Shown: positions 28,040 to 37,064 of the stretch, piece after piece | How the letters are laid out: the number at the start of each line of letters is the position of its first letter | Numbering within the stretch: the first letter of the stretch is position 1 | Assembly: GCA_023382935.1 (NCBI GenBank) | Contig: JAHDXL010000011.1 | Coordinates: 1-64,000, forward strand | DNA: 64,000 nucleotides | DNA from: Phycisphaerales bacterium | GTDB lineage: Bacteria; Planctomycetota; Phycisphaerae; Phycisphaerales; UBA1924 | Reading direction: 5' to 3' | The notes under the pieces: model-generated | Seen by the model: only the letters and a program-made list of their open reading frames with translations | What the model was told of the DNA's origin: nothing | Database searches by the model: none | Program-made: the position numbers and the translations under genes

Positions 28040-29370
28040 AGGACGATCCCCGCGACTGCGGCCGTCATCCACGACGCAAAGGCTCCACCGATCATCGCAC
28101 GCAGCGCCAACTGCGTGAACTCCCGGCGCTTGCCGGGCGCCAGCGCGCTCAGCCCGCCGATCTGGATGCCGATGGAGGCGAAGTTGGCAAAGCCGCACAG
28201 GGCATACGCAGCGATGGCGGCCGACCGCTCCGACAGTCGCGGCTCGGCGCTGTTCACGTCGGTGGCCAAATCTACGTACGCGAAGAACTCCGTAAGGATG
28301 ATCTTCTGCCCCAGCAGCCCGCCGAAAAACCCGCATTCTTCCCACGCAATCCCGAGCGTCCAGGCGATGGGCGCAAAGACCCAGCCAAAGATCACTTGGA
28401 GATTCAGTTGCTCGATGCCTCGAGACTCCAGCCATCGATGCAGCGGTGGAAAGTGCTCGCCGAGGGCCTCGATCGGCCACGAGATCAGCGCCAGCAGCGC
28501 CACGAACGCGATCAGCATGGCGCCAACGTTGAGCGCCAGACGCAGTCCGTCGGTAGCGCCGATGGCGGCCGCATCAAATACGTTCGCCGACCTCTCCGCA
28601 CACGCAATCGCGCTGACATGCTCGTCCGGTGGCGTCTCGGTCTCGGCAACCAGGATGCGCGCCATGATGAACGCCGCTGGCGCCGACATCACGCTGGCCG
28701 TGATGAGATGCTTGATCCACATCGCGCGCTGCTCGAGCACCGCCTGGGAGAGCCTGCCCGCCTCGTCGATCTGCCCCGGCGCCAGGAACGCCACGTACGC
28801 CGCCAGCACGCTGCCCGCGATGGTGGCAAAGCCCCCCACCATCAGCGTCATGGTCTGCGCCCGCGTCATCTTCTCCAGCATCGGGCGGATGCACAGCGGG
28901 GCCTCGGTCTGCCCGACAAACACGTTGCTGGCCATCGCCAGCGCTTCGGCGCCGGTCACGCCCAGCGAACGCCGCAGCAGCCACGCCAGCGCCGCCACCA
29001 CACGCTGCATGACACCGAGGTGGTAGAGCACGCTCATCAGCGCCGCGAAGAAGATGATGATCGGCAGCACGCGCACCGCGAAGATGTACCCCCATTCCCC
29101 TTGCACCGTCACCAGTTCGCGGCTGAACACGAATGCGATGCCCGCGTCGGCCTTGGAGATCACCCCGGCGACGCCCTTCGAGAATACGCCCAGCGCCTGC
29201 GCGGGCCCGGGCACCTTGAGCAGAACCACCGCGAGCACGAACTGCAGCGCCACGCCGAAGATCACCAGTCGCCAGTCCAGGCGACCCCGGCGCTCGCGGA
29301 TGAGCCAGGCCAGCCCAACCAGCACCACGATGCCGATGAAGCCCTGCAAACGTGCCACGTCCACGCGCAT
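28036..29370 (-). CDS. nupC: Concentrative nucleoside transporter, NupC family
   Basis: 444-residue inner-membrane symporter for nucleosides. Recognisable features: N-terminal FIGIVVLVGLAWLIRERR, the ALAMASNVFVGQTEAPLCIRP block with the conserved GQTEAPL, MTLMVGGFATIAGSVLAAY, and C-terminal YALCGFANFASIGIQIGG. The start MRVDVARLQ gives the usual family N terminus; AGGAGG is close upstream. An ATG six codons earlier shares a CATG with the opposite strand and is less likely. TACCAT (29387-29392, minus) 16 bases upstream may be the -10 box. First gene of the coupled nupC - methyltransferase - BtpA set. Confidence 0.88.
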   Translation of the reverse strand: MRVDVARLQGFIGIVVLVGLAWLIRERRGRLDWRLVIFGVALQFVLAVVLLKVPGPAQALGVFSKGVAGVISKADAGIAFVFSRELVTVQGEWGYIFAVRVLPIIIFFAALMSVLYHLGVMQRVVAALAWLLRRSLGVTGAEALAMASNVFVGQTEAPLCIRPMLEKMTRAQTMTLMVGGFATIAGSVLAAYVAFLAPGQIDEAGRLSQAVLEQRAMWIKHLITASVMSAPAAFIMARILVAETETPPDEHVSAIACAERSANVFDAAAIGATDGLRLALNVGAMLIAFVALLALISWPIEALGEHFPPLHRWLESRGIEQLNLQVIFGWVFAPIAWTLGIAWEECGFFGGLLGQKIILTEFFAYVDLATDVNSAEPRLSERSAAIAAYALCGFANFASIGIQIGGLSALAPGKRREFTQLALRAMIGGAFASWMTAAVAGIVL

Positions 29371-29408
29371 GCCCTCCTGAGCGGGCATGGTACCGCCTGC
29401 TCGCCGCG

Positions 29409-29414
29409 TATGGT
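29409..29414 (+). promoter_or_regulatory. -10-like hexamer (TATGGT) before the kinase gene
   Basis: Lies 5 bases before the GTG start chosen for the kinase; no ribosome-binding site is visible, consistent with leaderless expression. Confidence 0.3.
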
Positions 29415-29419
29415 TCGGC

Positions 29420-30058
29420 GTGAACGTACCCCCCGATTCCCGTGCCACGCCCTGGTCCCACGCGCCCGAACGCATCGCGCGACTCCTCCTCGAACGCACA
29501 GGTCAGCCCGGAGGTCTCGTCGGCATCGGCGGGCCGGTGGGGGCCGGAAAGAGCACGCTGGCCGCCCTCCTCGACGGGCTGGTCGTGCGGACGGACGACT
29601 ATTTGCCGAACTACAACGAACTGCCTGAGCACGAGCGCGACGATCCCCGGCACGCCGACCTGAGCGCTTTGGCTCGGCATCTGGCCGACCTTCGTCGCGG
29701 GGCCGAGGTCGATGCGCCGGTCTGGTGCTTCAAGACCCACCGGCGCATCGGCGTCCAGCGCCTCTCGCCGCGCCCGCTGGTCGTTTGCGAAGGCATCCAC
29801 GCCCTTCATCCACTGGTGCGATCCGTGCTCGACGTGGCAGTGTTCGTGGATGCCCCGACGGATGACCGCTGGGCCCGGTGGGAGGCCATCGAGGCACGGG
29901 GCGAACGCGGATGGGGCGTCGAGCGCGCCAGAGCCTATTTTCACGGCGTCGCCGAGCCGACCTTCGCCCGGGCCGCTGCGGAGTATCGAGCCAGCGCCGA
30001 CCTCATCGTTCTCAACCCCCAGGCGCGTACACTGGGCTCATGCCGCGAAACTTCGTGA
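29420..30058 (+). CDS. Uridine-kinase-like P-loop kinase
   Basis: About 212 residues with a Walker A GPVGAGKST at residues 38-46 in a GIGGPVGAGKS context, a VRTDDYLPNYNE segment typical of uridine kinase/phosphoribulokinase relatives, and VVCEGIHALHP (PRK/Udk-type strand). It probably phosphorylates a nucleoside or sugar-phosphate; the substrate is not identifiable. Start: a GTG with TATGGT 5 bases upstream; the ATG 33 bases earlier overlaps the divergent nupC region. Its 3' end overlaps the M61 protease start by 19 bases. Confidence 0.72.
   Translation: MNVPPDSRATPWSHAPERIARLLLERTGQPGGLVGIGGPVGAGKSTLAALLDGLVVRTDDYLPNYNELPEHERDDPRHADLSALARHLADLRRGAEVDAPVWCFKTHRRIGVQRLSPRPLVVCEGIHALHPLVRSVLDVAVFVDAPTDDRWARWEAIEARGERGWGVERARAYFHGVAEPTFARAAAEYRASADLIVLNPQARTLGSCRETS
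30028..30033 (+). promoter_or_regulatory. -10-like hexamer (TACACT) before the M61 gene
   Basis: Inside the end of the kinase gene, six bases before the M61 ATG, with no Shine-Dalgarno sequence. It could give an internal leaderless transcript. Confidence 0.35.
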
Positions 30059-31923
30059 TTCTGCTCCTGCTGGCGGCATTGGGCCGTCTCGGCCCGATCG
30101 CGGCCGGCAAGCCCGAGTTGCGCTACACGCTGGTGCTCGATCGCCCGCAGACCCAGACGCTCCGCGTGCTCATGGAGATCGACCGCGCCTCCGGCCCTGA
30201 AGTCAGCGTGCAGTTGCCCGCGTGGCGACCCGGGCGATACCTCATCCTCGACCCGGCCAGCGAGGTGCGGTGGCTTGTCGCCCGCACCGCCGACGGACGC
30301 GAGTTGCCCAGCAGCAAGACCGACAAGTCCACCTGGGTGATCCAGACCGGCGCCGCCGAGGGCGCCGCCACCGACCTAAGCATCGAATACGAAATCTACG
30401 CCAACGAACTGAGCCTGCGCACGCGGCACGTCGATGCCTCGCATGCCTTTATCAACGGCGCGACCGTGTTCATGCTCTTCCCACCACGCCGCCAGGAGCC
30501 GCTCACGCTGCGCGTGCAGGCCCCCGCCGGCTGGCAGGTCTCGTGCGGCCTGCAGGCGGCTGAAGACGGACTGCTGCTCGCGCCCGACTATGACATGCTC
30601 GTCGACTCCCCGCTGGAGATCGGCCGACATGCCCGCCTGCAGTTCCAGGTCGCCGGCGTTCCCCACGAAATCGCCGTGTGGGGCGAAGGCAGGTGGGATG
30701 CCGAACGCCTGCGTCGCGACTTCGCCGACATCGTGCGCGAGCAGGCTTCGATCTTCGGCGATCTGCCCTACGACAACTACGTCTTCCTGCTGCACGTTCA
30801 GCCGGGCATCGGCGGGGGCACAGAGCACTACAACTCGACCATCCTCCAGACCCGTCCATCGTCGTTTGATACGCCCGACGCCTACCGCGACTTTCTCGGC
30901 CTGGTCAGCCACGAGTTCTTTCACACCTGGAATGTCAAACGCTTCCGCCCCGCGGGGATCCATCGCTACGACTATTCGAACGAGAACTACACGCGCTCGC
31001 TCTGGGTCGCCGAGGGCACGACCAGTTACTACGACGACCTGACGCTGGCTCGGGTCGGTCTGATCGACATCAGGGAATACATGAAACGCCTGGGCTCGTC
31101 GATCGAGGGACTGCGCTCGCGCCCCGGTGAGCGCGTGCAGAGCCTTGAAGACTCGAGCTTCGACGCCTGGATCAAGTTCAACCGCCCTGGGCCCGATCGC
31201 GACAACACCACCGTGAGTTTCTACGGCAAGGGCGCTCTGGCCAGCCTTGTGCTCGACATGGAACTGCGCCGGAGCACTGGCAACGCACGCAGCCTCGACG
31301 ACGTGATGCGAACTCTCTACCAACGCTTTCCGCTCGGCGGACCGGGCTTCACCCCCGAAGATCTGGTCAGCATCGCCTCGCAAATCGCCGGCACCGATAT
31401 GGGCCCAGTGTTCGCCGCGCACGTCCGCGGCACCGAGCCGCTGCCGCTGGAAGAAGCCCTTGCCACCGTCGGGCTCGAACTCTTTCGCGAGCCCGTGAAG
31501 GACTCGTGGGACGATGAGGAAGGCCGTCGCCCGCGCGAGCAGCGCGGCTACCTCGGTCTCAGTGTTGTCGCCGGCTCGGCGGGCGCCAGGGTGCGCTCGG
31601 CACTGGAAGACGGGCCTGCCTTCGAAGCCGGCATCATCGCGGATGACGAGATCATCGCCGTCGACGGGCGCCGCGTCGATGCCGACAGTTTCTCGCGTTT
31701 GGAACGCGACCTGGAACCGGGGCAGCGGGTCGAACTGGCCTTGTTCCGGCGCGAGCGGCTGATGACCTTCTCTTTCAAGACCGCCGCGAAGCCCAACGCC
31801 ACTTGGAGCGTGCGCCTGGTCGCACAGCCCAGCCCCGATCAGATCGCCGCGTTTGAGAAGTGGATGGACCGACCCTGGCCGGGCGAATCCGGAGATGACG
31901 CCTCCGACGAAGATGAAGGCTGA
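30040..31923 (+). CDS. Exported M61 family peptidase with PDZ domain
   Basis: 627 residues. A hydrophobic leader (FVILLLLAALGRLGPIAAG) directs export. The glycyl-aminopeptidase-like M61 fold carries the zinc site H291-E292-x-x-H295 in VSHEFFHTWNVKRFRP, with the third ligand Glu325 in WVAEGTTSYYDDL. A PDZ domain (RGYLGLSVV onward, about 530-600) follows, and an acidic tail closes the protein. Role: periplasmic aminopeptidase or protein quality control. Overlaps the kinase by 19 bases; the guanine deaminase start follows 9 bases later. Confidence 0.85.
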   Translation: MPRNFVILLLLAALGRLGPIAAGKPELRYTLVLDRPQTQTLRVLMEIDRASGPEVSVQLPAWRPGRYLILDPASEVRWLVARTADGRELPSSKTDKSTWVIQTGAAEGAATDLSIEYEIYANELSLRTRHVDASHAFINGATVFMLFPPRRQEPLTLRVQAPAGWQVSCGLQAAEDGLLLAPDYDMLVDSPLEIGRHARLQFQVAGVPHEIAVWGEGRWDAERLRRDFADIVREQASIFGDLPYDNYVFLLHVQPGIGGGTEHYNSTILQTRPSSFDTPDAYRDFLGLVSHEFFHTWNVKRFRPAGIHRYDYSNENYTRSLWVAEGTTSYYDDLTLARVGLIDIREYMKRLGSSIEGLRSRPGERVQSLEDSSFDAWIKFNRPGPDRDNTTVSFYGKGALASLVLDMELRRSTGNARSLDDVMRTLYQRFPLGGPGFTPEDLVSIASQIAGTDMGPVFAAHVRGTEPLPLEEALATVGLELFREPVKDSWDDEEGRRPREQRGYLGLSVVAGSAGARVRSALEDGPAFEAGIIADDEIIAVDGRRVDADSFSRLERDLEPGQRVELALFRRERLMTFSFKTAAKPNATWSVRLVAQPSPDQIAAFEKWMDRPWPGESGDDASDEDEG

Positions 31924-31932
31924 GGATGCGCC

Positions 31933-33144
31933 GTGCTCATCGCAGGACTGCTCTTTCAACCTGACTCCAAACCCCGTGGGCTCGTGCCCGGCTGGTTGCT
32001 CGTTCAGGCCGCCACGATTCTCGATGTCGGAACTGGCCCTCCACCGGCGCGCCCCGACCTCGGAGGCGACGACTGCTGCATCTTCCCCGGCTTCATCGAT
32101 GCACATGTGCACCTGCCGCAGTTTGACTCCATCGGCGTGGCCGGCCTCGAACTGCTTGACTGGCTTGAGAAGGTCATCTTCCCCGCCGAATCACGCTGGG
32201 AAGATCCCGCCTTCGCCGCCGACATGGCCGAACGCGCCACCGATGAACTGATTTCCTTCGGCACCACCGCCTTCGCCGCCTACGGCACGGTGCACTCGGA
32301 GAGCGTGCGCCAGGCCATGACCCAGGTCGCCTCACGCCACGTCCGCGCCCTCTTCGGACCTTCGCTCATGGACCGCAACGCCCCGCCGAATCTCTGCTAT
32401 CTCGCCGACGATCAGATCGAAGCACTGTCGAGATTTACGACACTCGACCGCGTCGAACCGGCGGTGACGCCTCGCTTCGCCGTCGCCTGTTCACCAGATC
32501 TGATGACGCAGGCAGCCCAACTGGCTCGAGCACGCGGCTGGGCGATCCAGACCCACCTCGCCGAGACCCATGCCGAACTTGCACTCGTTTCCTCTCTCTT
32601 CGCCGGACGGCCGTACACGCAGGTCTATGAAGATTGCGGATTACTCACCCCGCGCACAATCCTCGCGCACGGCATCCATCTCGATGATGCTCAACGCGCC
32701 CTGCTGCACCAGCGCGGCTGCACCCTTGCTCACTGCCCCACCGCCAACAGGTTTCTGCACGCCGGCGCCATGGACCGCGCCGCCACACTCGCAGGCGGCG
32801 TACGCCTCGCGCTGGGCAGCGACGTGGCCGGAGGGCCAGATCGCTCGATGGTCCGCGTCGCCCGCGCCATGATTGAGACCGCCTGGTCGCTCGGGCACGA
32901 AGCCCCCTCCGCCCGCGACTGTTTCCACCTGATCACCCGCGGCAACGCTGAAGCACTGGGCTGGAGCAACTGCGGCCGCCTCGCGCCCTCCTTCGAGGCC
33001 GACCTGGTCGTCATTCGTCCGACCATCACGCTGGATAAACACCCCGACCCGCTCGGCGCCCTGCTGCACGGGTGGGATGATCGCTGGATCCAGCAGACCG
33101 TCGTCGCCGGCGTGGTGGAATACGATATCCGCTGGCGCGCCTGA
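31933..33144 (+). CDS. guaD: Guanine deaminase / amidohydrolase
   Basis: 403-residue cytoplasmic metallo-amidohydrolase, best matched to guanine deaminase (guanine to xanthine plus ammonia). Zinc-site motifs are in order: FPGFIDAHVHLPQ (HxH), QTHLAETHAEL, AHGIHLDD, LAHCPTANRFLHAG and LGSDVAGGPDRSM (Asp). HxHxPQ after PGFID and the CPTAN segment are typical of GuaD among relatives. It starts with GTG; GAGG lies about 7 bases upstream within the end of the M61 gene. Another purine or pterin deaminase activity remains possible. Confidence 0.82.
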   Translation: MLIAGLLFQPDSKPRGLVPGWLLVQAATILDVGTGPPPARPDLGGDDCCIFPGFIDAHVHLPQFDSIGVAGLELLDWLEKVIFPAESRWEDPAFAADMAERATDELISFGTTAFAAYGTVHSESVRQAMTQVASRHVRALFGPSLMDRNAPPNLCYLADDQIEALSRFTTLDRVEPAVTPRFAVACSPDLMTQAAQLARARGWAIQTHLAETHAELALVSSLFAGRPYTQVYEDCGLLTPRTILAHGIHLDDAQRALLHQRGCTLAHCPTANRFLHAGAMDRAATLAGGVRLALGSDVAGGPDRSMVRVARAMIETAWSLGHEAPSARDCFHLITRGNAEALGWSNCGRLAPSFEADLVVIRPTITLDKHPDPLGALLHGWDDRWIQQTVVAGVVEYDIRWRA

Positions 33145-33157
33145 CCTCGCCCCTGCG

Positions 33158-34579
33158 ATGAAAGCACGCGAACTGAACAACCTGGGCATGCCCAAGGGTC
33201 CGGCCACGCGCCTGATGCTCGAAACCATCGGTCGCGCCGGCCTCTCACGCGAACAGGTGCGCCAACTCGTTCCCCGCCTCTTGGCCAACCCCGCCTGCTT
33301 CCGCGACGACCCGATGCTCGGGCAAGTCGCCCGCGAACTGTCCGGGGGCGGGCCGAGCGACTCGTACCGCCTCGACGCCAAGGCCCCGTTGCGCGTCTGG
33401 GGCCGCGTCGGCCAAGACTTCGACCAACCCTCCCTCGACCAGATGGAAAACGCGCGCCGCCTCCCCGTCTCCGTCGCCGCCGCCATGATGCCCGACGCCC
33501 ACGTCGGCTACGGGCTGCCCATCGGCGGCGTCCTCGCGGTCCGCCACGCCGTCATCCCCTATGCCGTCGGTGTCGACATCGCCTGCCGCGTCAAACTCAG
33601 CGTCCTCGATCTTCCCCCCGACACGCTCGACTCCGAGTCCGGGCGCGAACGTCTCACCCGCGCGATCGAGACCGAGACGGCCTTCGGCATCGGCGCGGCC
33701 TTCAAGAATCGGCGCTCTCACCAAGTCCTCGATGAAGACTGGTCCGTCTCGCCGATCACCGCCCAACTCAAGGACAAGGCATGGTCGCAACTGGGCACCT
33801 CCGGCTCGGGAAATCACTTCGTCGAATTCGGTACTCTCACCATCGAGCAGACCGACGTTCAAGACCAACTCGGTCTGCCGCCTGGAACCTATCTCGCCCT
33901 GCTCAGCCACTCAGGCAGTCGCCGCGCCGGCGCAGCCGTCTGCGAGCATTACTCGCGCCTTGCGATGGACCTTCACCCCAACCTTCCAAGGCAACTGCGC
34001 CACCTCGCCTGGCTCGGCCTCGACACGCAGCCCGGGCAGGAATACTGGGCCGCCATGAACCTCATGGGTCAGTACGCTTCCGCCAATCACGCCTGCATTC
34101 ATCACCACATCGCGCGACACCTCGGCGCTCACGTGCTGGCCGACGTTGAAAACCACCACAACTTCGCCTGGCTCGAAACCCACGATCTCGGCCAGGGACC
34201 GCAGCCCTACATCGTCCATCGCAAGGGCGCCACCCCGGCCGGCAGAGGCGCCCTCGGCGTCATCCCCGGATCCATGGTCGATCCCGCCTACGTCGTTCGC
34301 GGCAGGGGCGGCCAAGGCTCCATCGACTCGGCCAGCCACGGCGCCGGACGCCTCATGAGCCGCACCGCCGCACGAAACACCCTGCGATGGTCGAATGTGC
34401 GCGACATCCTGCGCCAGCGCGGCGTCACCCTCCTCTCGGCCGGCATTGACGAAGCCCCCGGCGTCTACAAGGACATCCGCCGCGTCATGTCGCTCCAGAG
34501 CGACCTGGTCACCCCCATCGCCCGCTTCGATCCGCGCCTCGTAAAAATGGCCCCCGAGGGCGAAAAGGCCGAGGACTAG
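33158..34579 (+). CDS. rtcB: RNA-splicing ligase RtcB family protein
   Basis: 473-residue GTP-dependent RNA ligase that joins 2',3'-cyclic phosphate or 3'-phosphate ends to 5'-OH ends. Manganese-site and guanylylation features are clear: MPDAHVGYGLPIGGV, GVDIACRVKLS (Cys), GSGNHFVEFG, LSHSGSRRAG, ENHHNFAW, VHRKGATPAGRG, and a final SASHGAGRLMSR with the His used for GMP attachment. The ATG was chosen 13 bases after the guaD stop. No archease or RtcA gene is adjacent. Confidence 0.92.
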   Translation: MKARELNNLGMPKGPATRLMLETIGRAGLSREQVRQLVPRLLANPACFRDDPMLGQVARELSGGGPSDSYRLDAKAPLRVWGRVGQDFDQPSLDQMENARRLPVSVAAAMMPDAHVGYGLPIGGVLAVRHAVIPYAVGVDIACRVKLSVLDLPPDTLDSESGRERLTRAIETETAFGIGAAFKNRRSHQVLDEDWSVSPITAQLKDKAWSQLGTSGSGNHFVEFGTLTIEQTDVQDQLGLPPGTYLALLSHSGSRRAGAAVCEHYSRLAMDLHPNLPRQLRHLAWLGLDTQPGQEYWAAMNLMGQYASANHACIHHHIARHLGAHVLADVENHHNFAWLETHDLGQGPQPYIVHRKGATPAGRGALGVIPGSMVDPAYVVRGRGGQGSIDSASHGAGRLMSRTAARNTLRWSNVRDILRQRGVTLLSAGIDEAPGVYKDIRRVMSLQSDLVTPIARFDPRLVKMAPEGEKAED

Positions 34580-34656
34580 GTTCTCCGGGCTGACACGCAC
34601 GTCCCGCCGTTGCGCAGTCTCGCACTCTGCAACAACGAGCCAGGTCACAACGTGCG

Positions 34657-34680
34657 ACCGAAGTCGTCTTCGACTTCGGT
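34657..34680. other. Perfect inverted repeat downstream of rtcB
   Basis: ACCGAAGTCG, loop TCTT, CGACTTCGGT: a perfect 10-base stem without a T run on either strand. It may end transcription of rtcB or slow it, or be a protein site. The remainder of 34580-34808 shows nothing else. Confidence 0.45.
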
Positions 34681-34808
34681 GCGACTCAAGCACACAACTC
34701 ACTTGCCTCGAAGACTCGGGCTAGGTGTGGCGCCCATGTCACAAATCGACGACCGCCCGCGGGGGGCGCGAGCGGCCGTGCGGAGGAGAGGAAAGCCCCA
34801 CTCCGCGT

Positions 34809-35174
34809 TCAGCGGCGGCCACGCACGCCGATCAGCGCAGCGCCAGCCCGCATGCACACACTTGCCGGAGCGGGAATCACGGTGATCGTCATCGACGTGA
34901 AGTCCATTCCAAGCACATCCTCAAAAAACCCGACGTTCACGCCCATGCCGAACACGGTCAGCCCGGTGTAGTCGTATGTGCCCACGGCGTCGAGGATGTT
35001 CAGCGTGCTCAGCGTCGTGCCTTCATACGACACGTTGAACCGCACCGCGAAGTTGCCAACGCGCCCGACCTCCGTCGTATCCAGCGCCGCCGGCCAGTCG
35101 GCGTGGTTGCTGATCATGAACCCGTCGGCCACCGGATCGCTCTCCCGGATCACGAACATCGGCGTGCCGTCCAT
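34809..35174 (-). pseudogene. 3' fragment of a PEP-CTERM-like exported protein
   Basis: The open stretch encodes up to 121 residues without a signal peptide or start signal. Its end, ITVIPAPASVCMRAGAALIG then VRGRR, has the shape of a planctomycete PEP-CTERM sorting tail: Pro-rich motif, hydrophobic helix, Arg cluster. A TGA lies eight codons before the first ATG, so the upstream part of the parent gene is missing. No exosortase is in the window. Best read as a truncated remnant at a rearrangement point. Confidence 0.5.
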
Positions 35175-35229
35175 GTACGGGCTGAGCAGCCCGACTCAGG
35201 CCGAGCCCTCGCACGAGAACGACCCGATC

Positions 35230-35778
35230 ATGCTCATGCGGGAGTTCTGCTCCCAACCACTCCCGGGATTCCGGACACTCGAAATTGACGGGCACACGCG
35301 TTACCAGTTGCTGCCCGGGCCGATCGGCAATCGAGGAAGGCACACATGGATCTACGGGGAGGCGGTGCGGCGATTCGCTCCGATCCATCGCGACGAGGTC
35401 AACCAGTTTGGTGAACACGCAGTGCAGGTGGAATGCCCCGTGGAGTGGCTGCTGTGTGACTTGCAGGTGCACGAGTCGCTGGAGTTCGCCCTCTCGCCAC
35501 GGGTGCTGACCTATGGGTTGCATTCTCTCACACCCAGGCCAGGCTCGGAAACCGAGTACGATCGCCTTCCGGTGGCCGAGACGATTCAGAGCATCGGGCG
35601 CTCGCCTCCGGTCGTGTCGACGCCGCTCATCCCGCGTTACCAGGCGATGGTCGAGCGGGTGTACGATCGCATGGAATGGCGCGCAGACCAGATGTGCGGC
35701 TTCCGCTTCGAGATGAAGTACCCACCGATGCCGATGTCAGTGGTCGTGCAACACGACCTGGCTGACCCGCGTGCTTGA
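35230..35778 (+). CDS. Hypothetical protein
   Basis: 182 residues from MLMREFCSQPLPG to the stop. Composition is protein-like, with YQLLPGPIGNRGRHTWIYG, VECPVEWLLCDLQ and EMKYPPMPMSVVVQHDL segments, and no signal peptide or membrane helix. No family recognised. The start is uncertain: GAGAA about 9 bases upstream is weak, and the gene begins only about 30 bases from the broken end of the PEP-CTERM-like fragment, so its own 5' end may be missing. Confidence 0.45.
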   Translation: MLMREFCSQPLPGFRTLEIDGHTRYQLLPGPIGNRGRHTWIYGEAVRRFAPIHRDEVNQFGEHAVQVECPVEWLLCDLQVHESLEFALSPRVLTYGLHSLTPRPGSETEYDRLPVAETIQSIGRSPPVVSTPLIPRYQAMVERVYDRMEWRADQMCGFRFEMKYPPMPMSVVVQHDLADPRA

Positions 35779-35798
35779 CAGGAGCGACGTTTCGCAGA

Positions 35799-36050
35799 TC
35801 ATTTGCCCGCGGCAGGCACGCTGCGCCGGCGACGGCGCGGGATACCCGAGATCACCCCACCATAGACATAGTGTGGGTTATCCTCGCTCAGTTTGGCCTG
35901 GCACACCGCGCAGGCCAGTTCCCACTGCCCGTTGGCGCGGCACTTGATCCGGTAAAGTTTGCGCGTGGGGTGAGCGCACATCGGACACACCCTGACCGGA
36001 ACGGGTGGGTTTCCAGGTTGTCCGGGCTTTCCGGGGGTGTCCTGCTGCAT
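35799..36050 (-). CDS. Small zinc-ribbon protein
   Basis: 83 residues. An N-terminal Gly/Pro stretch is followed by two Cys pairs (CPMCAHP and CAVCQAK about 25 residues apart), a tidy treble-clef or zinc-ribbon layout, then a basic tail (PRRRRRSVPAAGK) that could contact nucleic acid. It starts at ATG in MQQDTPGKPGQ. Function unknown. Confidence 0.5.
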   Translation of the reverse strand: MQQDTPGKPGQPGNPPVPVRVCPMCAHPTRKLYRIKCRANGQWELACAVCQAKLSEDNPHYVYGGVISGIPRRRRRSVPAAGK

Positions 36051-36389
36051 CACAAGAGTTCCATCACGCAAGTGTGGATGTTCAACCACTTCAACGCCGT
36101 CGCGATTCCGATGTTTCTGACATTGAACACGCCAAGCGATAGACTGTTCGGATTTTCACTCTGGGCATTTCGCCCGTCGTTCCTCGGCTGAGCATGTATC
36201 GGGAATCGCAGGGCGATTGCGTGAGCCGGGAGCAGATTCCGGGGCGCGACAGGCTGGCGCCTCCCGCACATTCTCCCCGCGCGCAAAAAATGCCCCGACA
36301 AGGGGAGTCATCGGGGCTGGTAGACCGAGAACCTGTCCGATGACCGCCCTCTAGGAGCGGACGACCCGAAATGGTCCGCAGACGTGCGG
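36051..36389. other. Intergenic region with minus-strand terminator
   Basis: 339 bases with no convincing gene. The only structure recognised is the terminator at 36285-36317, which ends the cyclophilin-TolC transcript. Confidence 0.5.
36285..36317 (-). terminator. Rho-independent terminator of the TolC-cyclophilin operon
   Basis: On the minus strand GCCCCGA, a 12-base loop and TCGGGGC form a 7-base stem, followed by A and six T residues. It lies about 73 bases after the cyclophilin stop. Confidence 0.85.
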
Positions 36390-37064
36390 TTATCCGCCTG
36401 TGCCGACCCGAATAGCCCTTTCGATCGTGACTGGCTCGACGGGCACATCCTGGTGCCCGGCGCGGGAAGTGGTGGCGACCCTGGCAATCGCGTCGACCAC
36501 CTCGGTTCCCTCGATGACCCGCCCAAACACGGCATATCCGGCCCCATCGCGGGGCTGATCGAGGAACCCGTTGTTGGAGACGTTGATGAAGAACTGAGCG
36601 GTGGCCGAGTCGGCCTGCCCGCCGAGGCGAGCCATCGCGATCGTGTACATGCGGTTCGACAGCCCGTTCTTCCACTCGTTCTTGATCGGTGCCTTGGTGG
36701 GGCGTTGTCTCATGTCGGTCCCGAAGCCGCCGCCCTGAATCATGAACCCCTCGATGACGCGGTGGAAGATGGTGCCGTCGTAAGAGCCGGCGTCGACGTA
36801 GGAGAGGAAGTTCTCAGTGGAGATGGGAGCCTTCTCCCGGTCGAGTTCGAGGACGATGGCTCCCATGGTGGTTTCGAGTTTGACCTGCACGACGTTCTCC
36901 TTCGAGGGCGCGGGTGTGGGGTTTGAGGCGGTGGAGTTGGTGGGCGGCGAACTGGTGGAGGCCTTCTTCTCGATGGACTCGCGGTTCTTGCACGCGGGCA
37001 GCACCAGTGCAGCGCCCAGCGCCATCGCCAGGACAAGCCTGACGCCAACGGACCGGTGACTCAT
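36390..37064 (-). CDS. Peptidyl-prolyl cis-trans isomerase (cyclophilin) lipoprotein
   Basis: 224 residues. Lipobox LPAC gives a lipidated Cys25, followed by a Ser/Thr/Pro linker and a cyclophilin domain: FHRVIEGFMIQGGGF (active-site Arg), TIAMARLGGQADSATAQFFIN and YAVFGRVIEGTEVVD. It catalyses proline isomerisation, probably at the periplasmic membrane face. Its ATG overlaps the TolC-family stop by four bases (ATGA), so it is translated together with it and may assist folding of envelope proteins. Confidence 0.9.
   Translation of the reverse strand: MSHRSVGVRLVLAMALGAALVLPACKNRESIEKKASTSSPPTNSTASNPTPAPSKENVVQVKLETTMGAIVLELDREKAPISTENFLSYVDAGSYDGTIFHRVIEGFMIQGGGFGTDMRQRPTKAPIKNEWKNGLSNRMYTIAMARLGGQADSATAQFFINVSNNGFLDQPRDGAGYAVFGRVIEGTEVVDAIARVATTSRAGHQDVPVEPVTIERAIRVGTGG

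Noticed and set aside
34809-35174. A working PEP-CTERM/exosortase system
   Set aside because: Only a truncated sorting tail is visible and no exosortase gene lies in the window.
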